From Picocystis sp. L7 (lineage: Eukaryota; Chlorophyta; Picocystophyceae; Picocystales; Picocystaceae): a stretch of 64,000 bases of DNA. The stretch lies in contig QXJR01000005.1 of assembly GCA_020975725.1 (NCBI GenBank), positions 558,001-622,000 on the forward strand, read 5' to 3'. Positions 43,765 to 55,200 of this stretch are shown one piece after another. The notes below the pieces were generated by a model. It searched no databases. It had not been told where the DNA came from and was given only the letters and a program-made list of their open reading frames with translations. How positions within the stretch are numbered: position 1 is the first letter of the stretch; each line of letters begins with the position of its first letter. A program made the position numbers and the translations under genes.

Positions 43765-45843
43765 TCAAGTTCCTTGGAAGTTATGTTCTAGTATCCCTTC
43801 TTTGAAGCGCTTCTTGCGTTGGAGGTTGGCTGCCTCTCTTGCTTTTTGCTTCCTGGTACGCTCTTGCTCATAAGTCAGTTTTAAACGATCGAATTTGGAA
43901 TGCTTCAGCAGTCTTGCGTTGATTGGAATCTGAAGCTCATTGTTGTGGACTCTTCGAGCTAGGGAATGCTTGCAAACACCTTTATCTTGAAATGTGTAAC
44001 AAGTACAAGTTGTACCAAGCATCACCCAAGCACTTGTGTGTTCAAAGAACTTTTGTAGTGTTTCATTAGGATGAGGCAACAGTCCTTTCTCACAATAGCT
44101 GCTTGCCTCTTCAAACAACAACTTGTGCATTTGTAAGTCCATCTCTTCCACCAATTCTTTGCTTGCATCTAATGAGTGGATCATCAATTCCTTGAATTGT
44201 GTAGATGTTCGCTGAGTCGCCAATTTCATGGTGGATTCTATTGTTCTTTTCGATGGGAACAATGCAAGGTCCTTCACTTCTTGTCGGAGAAACCAATCCG
44301 TGCACATCATGAATTGGTCTACTTCTTCCCATAATTTGAGTGGCAATGATGACTCATTTGTGTGACCACACCGATACTCTCTTTCTTTTTCTCTCACCAA
44401 AGATGAGATTGCTTTCTTTAAAGGCACAACTGATTTATGGAGGTCGATTCTTCGTTGCGTACATCTGCTAGGCATGTGTACCTTCTTCAAGGTGTTGTTG
44501 TTACTTTCGTGACCTTGGTTGCTAACTGGATACCCTTCGGGTGCGTCACATCTAGCCCAATTCTTGAATGGCCCTCCATAAGTTGATTTCCACCACCTCA
44601 TGAAGTCCTTGTGCTTCTCAAACTCTCTCTCAAACATTTCCATCAACACCTCTCGAACTTCTTTACTTGGTGAGTATGAGATTTGCCTCACTACTCCGGC
44701 AATGTAAACTCCGATGGCACTTGGTACTTGGTACTTCTTGAATGCTTGTTGCAAGTTGCCATCGACTCGACTCAAGTGTGCATAACAATCTTGTTGATGC
44801 CATTTGCATCCCTTCGAATTGAAGAAAGAGTGCACACCTGAGTGGAGTCCTGAACCTGCATCTTTCAACACATAAACACCATCAAAAAAAGCACTCGCAT
44901 CTTCTCCCAACAAGTCCCAAAATGAATTCAAGTGGAAGGTGGTTGTAATTGTACTTTCTCCCGGCACAATGCTATAAAGTATTGGGAGCCAATGCCCTTG
45001 TGGATTTGTGAAACCACTTGCCATTAAGATATGCTCATCCCCTGTAATTATCTTGAATGTCGCATCAATCGTAATTTGCCTAGTTCCACCCCTTTCCATG
45101 CATTCTTTCAACCATGTGACCATTAATGGGCATGAAAAACTGATCATCAATGTTTTCAACGTATCTTCATCTGAGAATTCGTCGACATTTTCATGATTGA
45201 CCACAAAGCACTCGTCCTTGGCATAGCTTTTGTTTTCCATGTGGACATCCTCTTTGATGCTCTTGATAAAATCTCCGAGCTTGTTGCTGCTTGCAAGTAG
45301 CGTCCGCTTGTAATTCAAAAAGTTCTTCACTTGCTTCTTTGTGGCTCCTTCCAACTCGAATCCCGAACTCTCTAGGTGGCAAATAATTTTCGGGACAATC
45401 AAATCGCTTTCCACAAATTTCAATAGCTCTAGTTTGATTTTACGAGAGAGACCGTCTTTTCTACCTTTTGGAATCTTCTCGATTTCATGATTGTGCGCAC
45501 CTTTCGAGAGCAATACAAGGTTCCCTTGGGGTTCTCTTTGCATCAATGCTTGAGCTTTGCATCCGCATACACACGATGCATTGCATACCCATCTTCCCAA
45601 TTTGGCGACTCCATCCAAACCAAGGATTGGGTACTTGGCCTTTGCAGCACCCTTTGAGCTTTGCTTGACCCACTTGGCCAAGCTATCCCCTTGCAACTTG
45701 GAAAGCTCTACTGTCAACCATTGTTGTTCCTGATCACAAAGGTGAAGGTGCCCCTGCCCATGGAAAATTGGACACGTTGCCCTTCTCACCCACTCGGATG
45801 GCAACACTGTCTCCGGGGTTGGACATGCCACGGATGTATCCAT
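43765..45843 (-). CDS. MULE transposase
   Basis: 692 residues from the ATG at 45843; the frame continues upstream only from a TTG, and copy 1 starts at the same Met. Domains in order: a Cys/His region ending LLSKGAHNHEIEK (FLYWCH/WRKY-like DNA-binding finger); the Mutator DDE nuclease with the first Asp in ITIDATFKI, GHWLPILYSIVPGES, the second Asp in VLKDAGSGLHSG, and a HQQDCYAHLSR segment just before the all-helical insertion; then a C-terminal SWIM finger, CTCYTFQDKGVCKHSL (CxC...CxH). It would bind the long terminal repeats and cut the element out of DNA in the nucleus. Length and order match plant and protist MULE transposases. No break seen. Confidence 0.93.
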   Translation of the reverse strand: MDTSVACPTPETVLPSEWVRRATCPIFHGQGHLHLCDQEQQWLTVELSKLQGDSLAKWVKQSSKGAAKAKYPILGLDGVAKLGRWVCNASCVCGCKAQALMQREPQGNLVLLSKGAHNHEIEKIPKGRKDGLSRKIKLELLKFVESDLIVPKIICHLESSGFELEGATKKQVKNFLNYKRTLLASSNKLGDFIKSIKEDVHMENKSYAKDECFVVNHENVDEFSDEDTLKTLMISFSCPLMVTWLKECMERGGTRQITIDATFKIITGDEHILMASGFTNPQGHWLPILYSIVPGESTITTTFHLNSFWDLLGEDASAFFDGVYVLKDAGSGLHSGVHSFFNSKGCKWHQQDCYAHLSRVDGNLQQAFKKYQVPSAIGVYIAGVVRQISYSPSKEVREVLMEMFEREFEKHKDFMRWWKSTYGGPFKNWARCDAPEGYPVSNQGHESNNNTLKKVHMPSRCTQRRIDLHKSVVPLKKAISSLVREKEREYRCGHTNESSLPLKLWEEVDQFMMCTDWFLRQEVKDLALFPSKRTIESTMKLATQRTSTQFKELMIHSLDASKELVEEMDLQMHKLLFEEASSYCEKGLLPHPNETLQKFFEHTSAWVMLGTTCTCYTFQDKGVCKHSLARRVHNNELQIPINARLLKHSKFDRLKLTYEQERTRKQKAREAANLQRKKRFKEGILEHNFQGT

Positions 45844-46114
45844 CCTTCTGAAATCGCAATGCCCGGTCAACACTTCTAGCCCCTTTGTCAAAATGGAAGA
45901 GCCCCGAAATCAACCTGTCGACCCCCCTATGCAAACTCGCGACCTTGCTCGTACAGCAACCGTGGCGACTTGGTTTGTACGACCCACTTCAGGACCCCCG
46001 TTTTGAACAACCTTTTTGGCGGGAAAGAATCGCTGCCGATGTAGGTACCCACGATGTACTTTGACTCGACGACTCCTTCGGACAGTTGCGCTACCTTACC
46101 CAGAGTCGGCACGT

Positions 46115-46773
46115 TCGATCCGTCCTGTCCTCGTCACGTTCGATCCGTCCCGTCGTTGCAGTCGCTTTGGTGTGTCTTCGTCGTCCTCCCCCCACGTTGG
46201 TGTTCGCCCCCTTTTCGCCCCCTCCCCTACCGTGACGAGGTACCCAGGGGTGTCCAACCCAGTCGAGTTGGGTGCGAGTGCAGGGCCCATCGATGGCAGA
46301 GCCACAGATGTGCCGTGCATTCGCACGCTCCCACGTTTTCCCACACTCGTTTTCCCGCGTCCTTTCCGCATGGCTTGACGCGTCTTGCCCATCCAGGTGC
46401 TCTTCCTTCTTCGTCTGCGGCGTCTTGACCTGCTGCGCGTCCTCTGCCCGCGACGAACGCCGCGTCGCGTTCCGATCCGTTCCGATGCGTCGGTCTTTTT
46501 TCTTCGTCTGGATCTGGGGCTGTGATTCGGGTCTTGGTCCTTTTTCCCTTGGTTTCGATGGGTACGTCGAACCCGGTCCATTCCCAATCGACCCGAAGTC
46601 CTATGGGTTGGACCTCTCCCTTCTGTTTCGATCCCTTCCATTCCCGCGGGGATCGATCGGAGTCCCCCTTCGACTTAACTCGAGGGACAAGGGTGTGATC
46701 TTCCCAAACGAGGGTGCATCTGGGGGGGGGGTGAAAATTCATTCGAGGGGGGGGCCAAAATTCAGTCGCAACC
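46115..46773 (+). repeat. MULE copy 2 right terminal inverted repeat
   Basis: Inverted partner of 42994-43658. It also contains the uninterrupted sequence (GTGTGATCTTCCCAAACGAG at about 46690) that shows the Copia element split the same site in MULE copy 1, and the uninterrupted target of the 782-bp TIR element near 46672. Confidence 0.88.
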
Positions 46774-46784
46774 CCGAATCCCCC

Positions 46785-46990
46785 ACGCCCGAAAAAAAAA
46801 GGAACGAACGAAGGACGGGGGAGCTGCCCCACGAGAAGCGGAAGAAAAAAAGGGGGGCACGGACGATTTCAGAAAGGGGGGCAAGCATCTACTTTGCGCA
46901 ACTCAGCTTAGCTCGACCTCCAGCAACTACTTTGCGCAACTCAGCTTAGTTCGAACCGTTTTGGAGCGGAAATCTTCAATACCTAATACC
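46785..46990. other. spacer with a 39-bp-spaced direct repeat
   Basis: Two copies of CTACTTTGCGCAACTCAGCT start near 46889 and 46928. No gene. Confidence 0.5.
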
Positions 46991-48457
46991 TAAGGGTACC
47001 CAATCGCAGTCGCAAAAGGCCTCTACCTAAACCGTAGCTTTTCCTCGCTGGCATGCCCCAGTCGTTCGTGCCAGAGTTGCGCTGGGGCAGAAAGGGCGAA
47101 AACGTTCCCAAGGCACAAGGGGGCGTCCAGGACCCTGCCTGCACAGGAGATTCGATAGTGACCCTTCGAAAACTGGAAATCGGCACCGGCCTCCATGGCT
47201 GCCTTGACAGAGATGAGGTTGTGCGCCAAACCAGGGATGAACAAGACATTCAGCAATCGAATGTTTGTTCCATTTGGAGCTGTAATATGAACTGTTCCTT
47301 TGAATCGACTCGACAGCACAGTCCCGTCCGCGGTCATGATGTCCGAAACACGAAGGTCTGTGGTACCTTGTTCTAGGAGACCCAGATCTCGTGTCATGTG
47401 ATAAGAGGCTCCTGAATCAATGATCCAGGGCTGGCACGGATCTCCCTCTATTGTGCTGGTGGTCTTGAGCATATGGCTGGCCTGATTGACCATAGAAAAG
47501 GCCATTCCATCGCAGGGGCTGTTGGTGTCCGGAGGTTGCGTGTCGGCGAGACGGTCATTGGCTGTGGTGGTCAATGAACTTGCTACCTTCTCCCTTGCCC
47601 GTTTTTCTTGGAGTTTGTGGCAGTTGTCAACTGTGTGACCTTGCCTCTTGCAGTACTTGCAGAAAATCACCCTGTCCAGTGGTGAGGAGGTCTGTGAGCC
47701 ACTATAGAGGCTCTTTGACCTGGAATTATGCAACTCATGCCGAATGAGTGCGTTTCGCACGAGGTCCACGGTAGGTTCGATGCCGTTGTTCTCTAGGACA
47801 GTGCACACAATATTGTAGCTTGTAGAAGCCCACGAAGAATGGCAATGGCCACAGTGGAGTCCGTAACGGGATTGCCGGTCTCCCGCAACATGTTGGCCAA
47901 CTCCATGGCTCGGTTCACATAAGACTCGATGTCCTCCACGTCGAGTTTTCGAAGATTGTGAAATTGCTTTTGAAGAGAGATGGTTTGCTGAATAGACTTT
48001 TGTCTATTAGGATGCTGAAGCTTCGCCCACACTTGATGTGATGTTTCGCAATCGATCACATGTGGGAGGAGCTTGTTTGACACTTGAAGCAAAATTTTTG
48101 CTTTTGCTTTGGAAACCGAACTGAATTTCAATTTGTCTTGGTCAGTGAATTGAGTGGTGTCATCAGTGGAGTACACCGGTTCACTTTGAGTAACATCCCA
48201 AAGGTCTGAAATGACCAAGCTTGATTGCATGCGGACGGACCATGTGGTCCAATTGTGAGAGTCCAATTCTGGGACTCCGAAGTTGTCCACCATTGAGTTT
48301 GACATGGCTTCAGATCTCTCTTGGTGAGACTTCAAGGCTCTAAACGTGTTGAAAGGATCCGCTGTTTAACCGCAAGGTTAACAGGCAGCGTTGGAGGACC
48401 TGGGTTCGTGAAGGTCCTTGGGAGTTCGGAGCACGGAGGAGCGAGGTTGGAAAGAGT
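46991..48457 (-). mobile_element. truncated Copia element, second family
   Basis: A broken Copia fragment with several breaks. Reading right to left: part of a 5' LTR from 48347 (plus-strand TGTTGAAAGG, like the first Copia), a primer-site-like TTAGAGCCTTG, a UBN2-type Gag with WTTWSVRMQSSL, a CCHC knuckle CKYCKRQGHTVDNC, a protease stretch IIDSGASYHM and the GAG-pre-integrase motif LWHERLGHAS. Integrase, reverse transcriptase and 3' LTR are absent. Its LTR continues beyond the inserted Gypsy, probably to about 57540. Confidence 0.85.
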
Positions 48458-49221
48458 TGTGGCGCTTGCGCGCCCACCTCCTTTTCCTGTGGCGCGAAGA
48501 CGACGAGGGTGGTGGCGTCGGCGTGCGTTCGCGCTCGTTCGCTCGTGCGTTCGTGTCGCCGCGGTGCTCGAGACCGTTGGGCGGAACGTTGAGGAACGTT
48601 GTTGTTGTTTTCGTTCCCCTCCGCCGCAATTAATATTACATCTTAACTCCATTGGGGAATCCGCCCGTGGCTAAGCCACGTATTTATCCGGTTCATCGGC
48701 CACAGAGCCCTTATTAGAAAGGGGGACAAACCGGTCCCTATTCGGGTTAGTCCTGGCCCTGCATCCGCCTAGGGACATGGCTAAGGAGGACGTCCCAGTG
48801 AGGGGAAGGCAAGGGCCTTCCTTGGGCATCCGAGAATATTCCCTCATGCCTCCCTAGTACCTCCTGGTAGGTAGCGAGATGCTGCAAGCGAGGGAACCAG
48901 GGAGCCTTTGGCCAATGCGGAGTGATCATGGTCACAAGGGCTCTAGGTTCGGCCTCCAGCTTGCTTATCACGGAGTCAATTAGGCAACAGGGTGGGTGTG
49001 CCCATAGGTTGCCAAGACTAGCCCATTCTTGGGCGAGAGCATTGGTCTCCCGTGTAAAGAAGGCCGGACATTGGGTATTGTTTGGCGAGGCAAACAAGTC
49101 CCAAGTGAATGGCCCGAATATAATTGAGAACCTCTCAAAAGCCTCACGATTGAGTGCATATTCCTCATCGTCGAAGGACAACCTCGGCAAGACAGGTGTC
49201 TCGAGAGGGCTGGGCGCAACA
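48458..49221 (-). repeat. second Gypsy 3' LTR (encodes polyprotein C-terminus)
   Basis: 764 bp. The last about 158 codons of the polyprotein lie in it. The purine tract that should prime plus-strand synthesis (GGTCCGGGAGGG on the minus strand, next to 49221) is therefore inside coding sequence. A CGTGGCTAAGCCACG hairpin lies near 48667-48681. Confidence 0.9.
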
Positions 49222-52200
49222 CCCTCCCGGACCACCATTAAGCGCAACTCAGCCCGATCGTCGAGTGGCTCTGGCGAGACGAGGGAAGCTTGGCCGTACA
49301 CGGCCGCCACAGGATCAAATAGGATCGTGTGTGCGTCATCGGGACGGTAGGAGGAAGTAGCCCCGTCCGTCCACCGGATGACGTAAGCAGCGGGAGAAGA
49401 TTTCGCCGCTTTTCGAAAGCGTTCCACAAGGCCAGTCCAAAACTCTAGGCGAGTTGAGCCGTCCATGAGCTCGAGCAAGAACCTTGCTTGCACGACTTGC
49501 CCAACCAAGTTCGTACTTGGCGGTTTCGCAAAGCGCGGTTTCCTTAGGCTAGTGTATGGCAGAGCGTACGGCCACGTATCCTTTAGGATGGGCCTCTTCT
49601 GGTGATAAAATTTGGACTTGTAGCGAGACACGCGACTCTTGTTACGTGCGGTGATGCCTTGCTCGGGGAAATGCCCGAGGAGTTCCTCGATCTCACAAAC
49701 GTGGTCGATGAGATCCGACGTTTCCTCTACGAACCCGCGATGTTCGTGAAGAGGGGCATCGGCGCTACAAGCAAATTGGACATAGTACCTAGGTGGAAAA
49801 GTGGTCCAATCACGTATGTAGAAGCGCTCTACCTGGAAACGAGTTTCCTCTGATCCATTTGGGAGAGGAACCGTTTGAGGTTCAGGAGTAAGTTCGCGAT
49901 GGGGGAACTTTGAATGGTCGCTCTCATGCCAGGGATGCAGTCGTTCGATATTGACTGTGGCGGAATGTCGAGTGCCGTCGGGTAGAACCAAGCGGTAAGC
50001 TCCCTTTGGTAGCACCTCCCCAATGGTGTACGGCCCTACAAAGTAGCTCTCGAGCTTTCCTTTGTCCCTGGAGGACTTCAGACCGCGTTGCAGTTTGACT
50101 TTATCCCCGACGCGAAAGCGTCGAACCTGCCTTTGGCGGTTCAATCTATCTTCAACTTGTTTTTGATAGAGGGCGTGTCGTTTTTGCACTTGAGCATAAA
50201 GCTCTCGGCGAGCGTCAAACAGCGAATGGAGTCGCTTGCACGCAGGGTCTGCATTCTCTCTCAGGAGGGAATATGTCCACGGCAAACTGGCGTTTGTACC
50301 GAAGAGGACGTAATGAGGAGAGTAGCCAGTAACTCTATGCACCGATGTATTGTAGGAGAAGGACGCTGTTTGAAGCAGCTCGTCCCACTCTACATCTGGC
50401 CGTGATGTTGCCAATGCCCGAAGGGTGGATAAAAGGGTGCGGTGCTGCACCTCCACTCCTCCTTGTGTCTGGCTATGGTAAGGCGCGCCGCTTTTATGCT
50501 TGGCCCCGAGCTCGATCAGGAATTGATCAAAGAGCTCGCGAAATCGGGGCCCGTTGTCGGTGAGGACAACTCGCGGACTTCCGAACTGATGGATTACTCG
50601 GTCCATGAGCACCTTGGCAACGTCGTGCGTTGTCCAATCAGTGTGCATCGGGAAGTAGAGAGCGTACTTGGAAAACCGGCATGTGACGGTTAGTACCGCG
50701 TTGTGACCTCTCGAAGTGGCGGGAAGCCCGACAACTTCGTCTACCGCAATCGTGTGGAAAGGGTAGGGGAAGATCTCTTGCATGTGGACGAGATGCTTCG
50801 CGGGTCGATTGCTCGGCTTGAGGAGCTGGCAACGAGGACAAGTACGGACAAAGTCGATAATGTACGACTTCATACCTTGCCAAACAAAATGTTGTCGGCA
50901 TTGCTCATAGGTGCGTTGAGCGCCAAAGTGGGCATCCGCGTGGACACGGTCCACAAGTCGTTGTCGCACGGCAACATCATTCGGCACCACCAGGCAAACA
51001 CGATCCGTCTCGGGATCGATGCGCCACACGAGGTTGTCACGAACTTCGTGCTTCGTCGGTGGTGAAGCTACAAGAGCCTGATAAGCTTTGTCTTTCTCAC
51101 CTGCTCGTTGCACCAATGTATACAAATCTTCCTCCTGGGGGTCAACCGATGGAATCTCAAGGGAACCACCCATAGCTCGAAGAGCTGGCCCGGGAGGCGG
51201 CTGAACGAGTGCTGGGATGGTGAGCAAAGGCATCGACCGCCGGAGGAGGTCTGCTAAGGTGATCAGCCTGAGATCAGTACCTGGGTTGACTTGCAACGTG
51301 GTGCGCACGGTGAGACCGGACGCAAGCCTATAGGACTTGGTAGCACGGGCGCACGTTCCATTATACGTGGCCGAATGAATCACATGGGTAGAGGCAGGCA
51401 ACCTACTAAGGAGTCGGTCGCAAGCGGGAAGGTCAAGGTGCTTGTCATCAGCGAGGAGCACTACGTGAGCCTGCGGGAGCCGCTTGCGGTTGGCTACCTC
51501 CGCGAGGGATGTTGTCTCAAAGCGGAGGGGACGGCTTGTACGCCATCGAACGGGGGCCTTAAGGCGTGCCCGATCATATTGCAGCATCCAACGTTCGCGA
51601 GCAGCTTTCGATCGAAAGGTACCAATGACCGCTAGATCGAGGGAGAGCATAGGCTCGATCAACAAGATCTCTTCCAAGGAGGGAATCAAGTCTTCCGCGG
51701 GTGGCCCAACATGGAGGACACGAAAGACTTGGCCCCTGTCCCAATCGGTGCGACTGAGAGCGTCCGCTCCAGGGTTGGCGACGCCTTGACGGTACTGGAC
51801 CTCGAAAGGGGTAAACTCAGCCAAGGCGTCTAGCCAGCGGATCTCCCGAGAGGAGAGTTGATCAGCATTCTTCGTTTGCAAGTATTTGGACGCAGTGTTG
51901 TCGGTTAAGACAGTGAAAGAGCGTCCTTGCAGAAGATGCTTCCACTTGACGAGACTTTGCAAAATAGCAAGAGTCTCTTGCTCAGCTGTGGAGTAGTTGC
52001 GTTGGGCATCATTGAATTTTCGCCCATAGTAAGCAACCGGATGCCACTTGCCATCCTCATGTAGTTGAGAAAGGATCGCGCCGGTAGCGATCTTACTAGC
52101 ATCCGTCTCTACGCGCGTCTCTCTGTTCGGATCGTATTGGACGAGGACGGGCTCTTGAACTAGAGCAGCCTTGAGGCGCTGGAACGCGTCCTCTTGAACC

Positions 52201-55200
52201 TCAGTCCAGGAGCCAACGAAGTCTCCTTTAAACGCCTTTCTATTGATGTCCGAAAGAGGAGCAGCAAGAGTGGGGAAGTCCTTAATGAAGGAGGAGTAGT
52301 AATTGCACAAGCCTAAGAAGCTTTGATTCTCCTTGATGCTAGTTGGCCGGGGAAAGTTCTCAATTTTCTCCACGAGACGCTTTTGCATCATCACTCGGCC
52401 ATCGCCAATATGGAATCCGGCGTAGTCGAGGGCTTTCTTAAAGAGCGCCGTCTTCTCCTTGGCGAGCACGATATGCTCAGCCTTGCAGCGTTGGAAGAAA
52501 GCCTCGAGGTGATCCAAGTGATCAGCCTCTGACCCAGAGTGGATGAGGATATCATCCATGTACGCCTTGGTGTTCGTTAAGGGCGACACGATGCGGTTCA
52601 TCATGCGCTGGAAGATAGAGGGGGCGTTTGCCAGGCCCATCGGCATGACACGCCAAACGAATTGACCAAACGGCGTCACGCATGCTGTTTTGTATTGATC
52701 CTCGGGGGCCACAAGCATATTGTAAAACCCGTCTTTCACGTCAAAGGACGAGAAGAACTTCGAGGTGCTCAAGTCTAGGAGCAAGTCATCGATCAAAGGA
52801 AGAGGATATTTGTCCTTGATCGTGAGGTTGTTCAGCATGCGGTAATCAAAGACAATACGGTATCGCCCATCCTTCTTCGGTATGAGGAGTACCGGGGCTC
52901 CAAATGGCGATCCGGGCGAATGCGCCATCTTGCCGTCTTTGAGTAACTGGTCGATGAGCTCTCGACATGCCTTGGTCTTCTCCGGGGAGAGACGGATAGG
53001 TGGCCGACTTTTGGGACCGTCTTTTGCGACGTCCAAGGGTATGCGACACACCTCTCCCGACACTCGTTCGGGAGGCAAGGCAAAGCTTTCCTCTTTGCCT
53101 CGGAAGACCGATGCATATTTATGGAGGAGCTTGTCGAGCCGTTTCTTGCCTTGGGAGGTGAGAGAGTGATCTTCGGAGAGAGTAAGGCTAGCTATCCTTT
53201 TTCCGAGATCATCCTCCTCATGTTCCAAGTCGGGTAGACGTTGGATGAGCACGAAAAGGCTACCTTCACGAGCCTTGCGGCTGGAACGTAGGATTTGGGC
53301 GGCTTCTTGCATAGAGCAGAATGCATCCATCCCATGCTTCGAGGCGAAGTTCGAATCGCCGCGAAGCTCATGCTTTCTCCCTTGATGGCGAAACGTCAGA
53401 ACGTTCCTTGGGAACTCTAAGCTCGCGTGGAACGAGACCAGGAAGTCCATCCCCAACACCACGTCATAAGTATTGAGGGGACACACCGCAAAAGGCCTCT
53501 CGACCTTCTCCTTGTCGATGGTGAAGGTCAAGTTCACGACCGGTGCCTTGTGCAACGTCTCACCAACGCCTAAGCGGTACGTCAGATTTTCTCGCTTGGG
53601 GGTGGATGTACGACCACTTGGGTCGGCCTGGCACACACGATCGTGGAAGCGACAGCTTATGAAGTTGTGGGTAGCACCCGTATCGACAAAGGCTTTTGCC
53701 GATAACCCTGCTATGGAAAGCATCACGACCATGCTTGTGCATAGTCCCGAGCTAAACTCACATAGCGTACCGATGGTAGACGGGAGGTTCGCGCTCAACG
53801 GAGTCGAGTGAAGGGGAGAGTGAAACTCTCCCGGACTTAGTGGGAACTCTGGGGGTGCGTCCACCTTGGGAGTTTCCACCGGGACCGAAGTGTGCAATGG
53901 AGGAGGGCAAGGATAGCGGTTTTCACAAGCACAATTATCCAAAGTCCTATTACATAGTGCACACTTGGGTGCTTCACGATATGTCGCACGGCAAGGGGGA
54001 CTTACATGCGTCCTTTTCCTTTGCCTTGGCACAGACATAGTGAGCAACTCACCGTCAGTCATCAGGTTCGAGTCGTCGAAGGCCTCGTGGGTCTCCTCGG
54101 AAACTTCGCTGCTCCACAACCTACCTTTTTGTGCGGAGGTGCCTCGGCGGGTTTTCTTCTTGCCGCCGGGCTTGAAAGCTCGCTGATGCGGTGCCATCGG
54201 AGCTTGAGGAGGCGCTCCTTGGGGCCTTGTCCAACCTTGGGCGGCTTGGAGCTGCCCGAAGGTCAATGCCGAGGCTGGGATTTGCACCATGGCCTCCTGT
54301 GGCAACCCTTGGGGAGCCGGGGACGGAGCGTAACGAGGTTGGCCGCTTCCAGACCCTGCCATTCGCGCATAGGTGGGACCCTTTGTGAGGGGTGGCATGA
54401 GAGGAGATTTTCCTTTGCCTTTACCACCTCCCTGATGCCCTTGGGGCTCGGAGGGGAGTTGCCCTTCGAAATGTTTCACCTCTCGGAGAAGTTGTTCCCC
54501 ATTGACAATCTCCTGTCCCACTCTCTGAGCGTGACGGATATGATTGTCGAGGAGCCTCCCCAACTGTGGTCGGAGTTTGGCTCGAAACATAATCAAGAAG
54601 AATTGCTCCCAGAACCTCCTTTGGCCATCCGGGGTGCGCAAGGCACGGAGGAATGGATCGGTGGATTCCATGGCCCCTTCAACTTCCTTGCGCATGCGCA
54701 AGTAGAAGTCCTCCGCACTCTCGCCTTGGCGTTGGTAGCCACGGGCGAGTTCAAGGACACACTCCCATCCGACATCGTCAGGGTAGTAGTGTCGTCGCAA
54801 CACACTTGAAAATTGTTTCCAAGTAGTTGGCGGATGGGCTTGAGTGGCCAATTTATAGAACCTTTGTGCGCTCCCTATGAGGTAGCGTGCGGCAAGCGCA
54901 ACTTGCGCTTCTTCCTTGTCCGAATGACCGGAGGTGAAGTCTCGGACCGATTGAAGCCAATCCCTCAAGGAATGGCGGTCGAGTTTCGTACCGTCGAAGG
55001 TCGGAGGCAAGGGGAGTGTGGCGCGCGTGATCCTTTCGGGATCAAGGGCGGTCGCCGTAAGGGGGCGCATCTCGTGCGGCTCCTCCACCACTCCAGCACG
55101 AACCAAGGCACGTTCAATGAACTTGTCGCGTGGTCCTTGGCTCTCCTCATGGAGAGGATCTACCAAAAGATCGAGCGCGGATTCTTGGAATGCCGATCGA

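Larger units (their letters stand above)
42994..46773 (-). mobile_element. MULE copy 2, complete
   Basis: 3780 bp. Terminal inverted repeats of about 660 bp (42994 to about 43658, and about 46115 to 46773) begin GGTTGCGACTGAATTTT. A perfect 11-bp direct repeat, CCGAATCCCCC, lies just outside at 42983-42993 and 46774-46784. MULEs make 8-11-bp duplications and often have long terminal repeats. The transposase frame is intact. Near-identity of the two terminal repeats and the perfect target duplication point to a recent insertion of an element that may still be competent. Confidence 0.93.
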
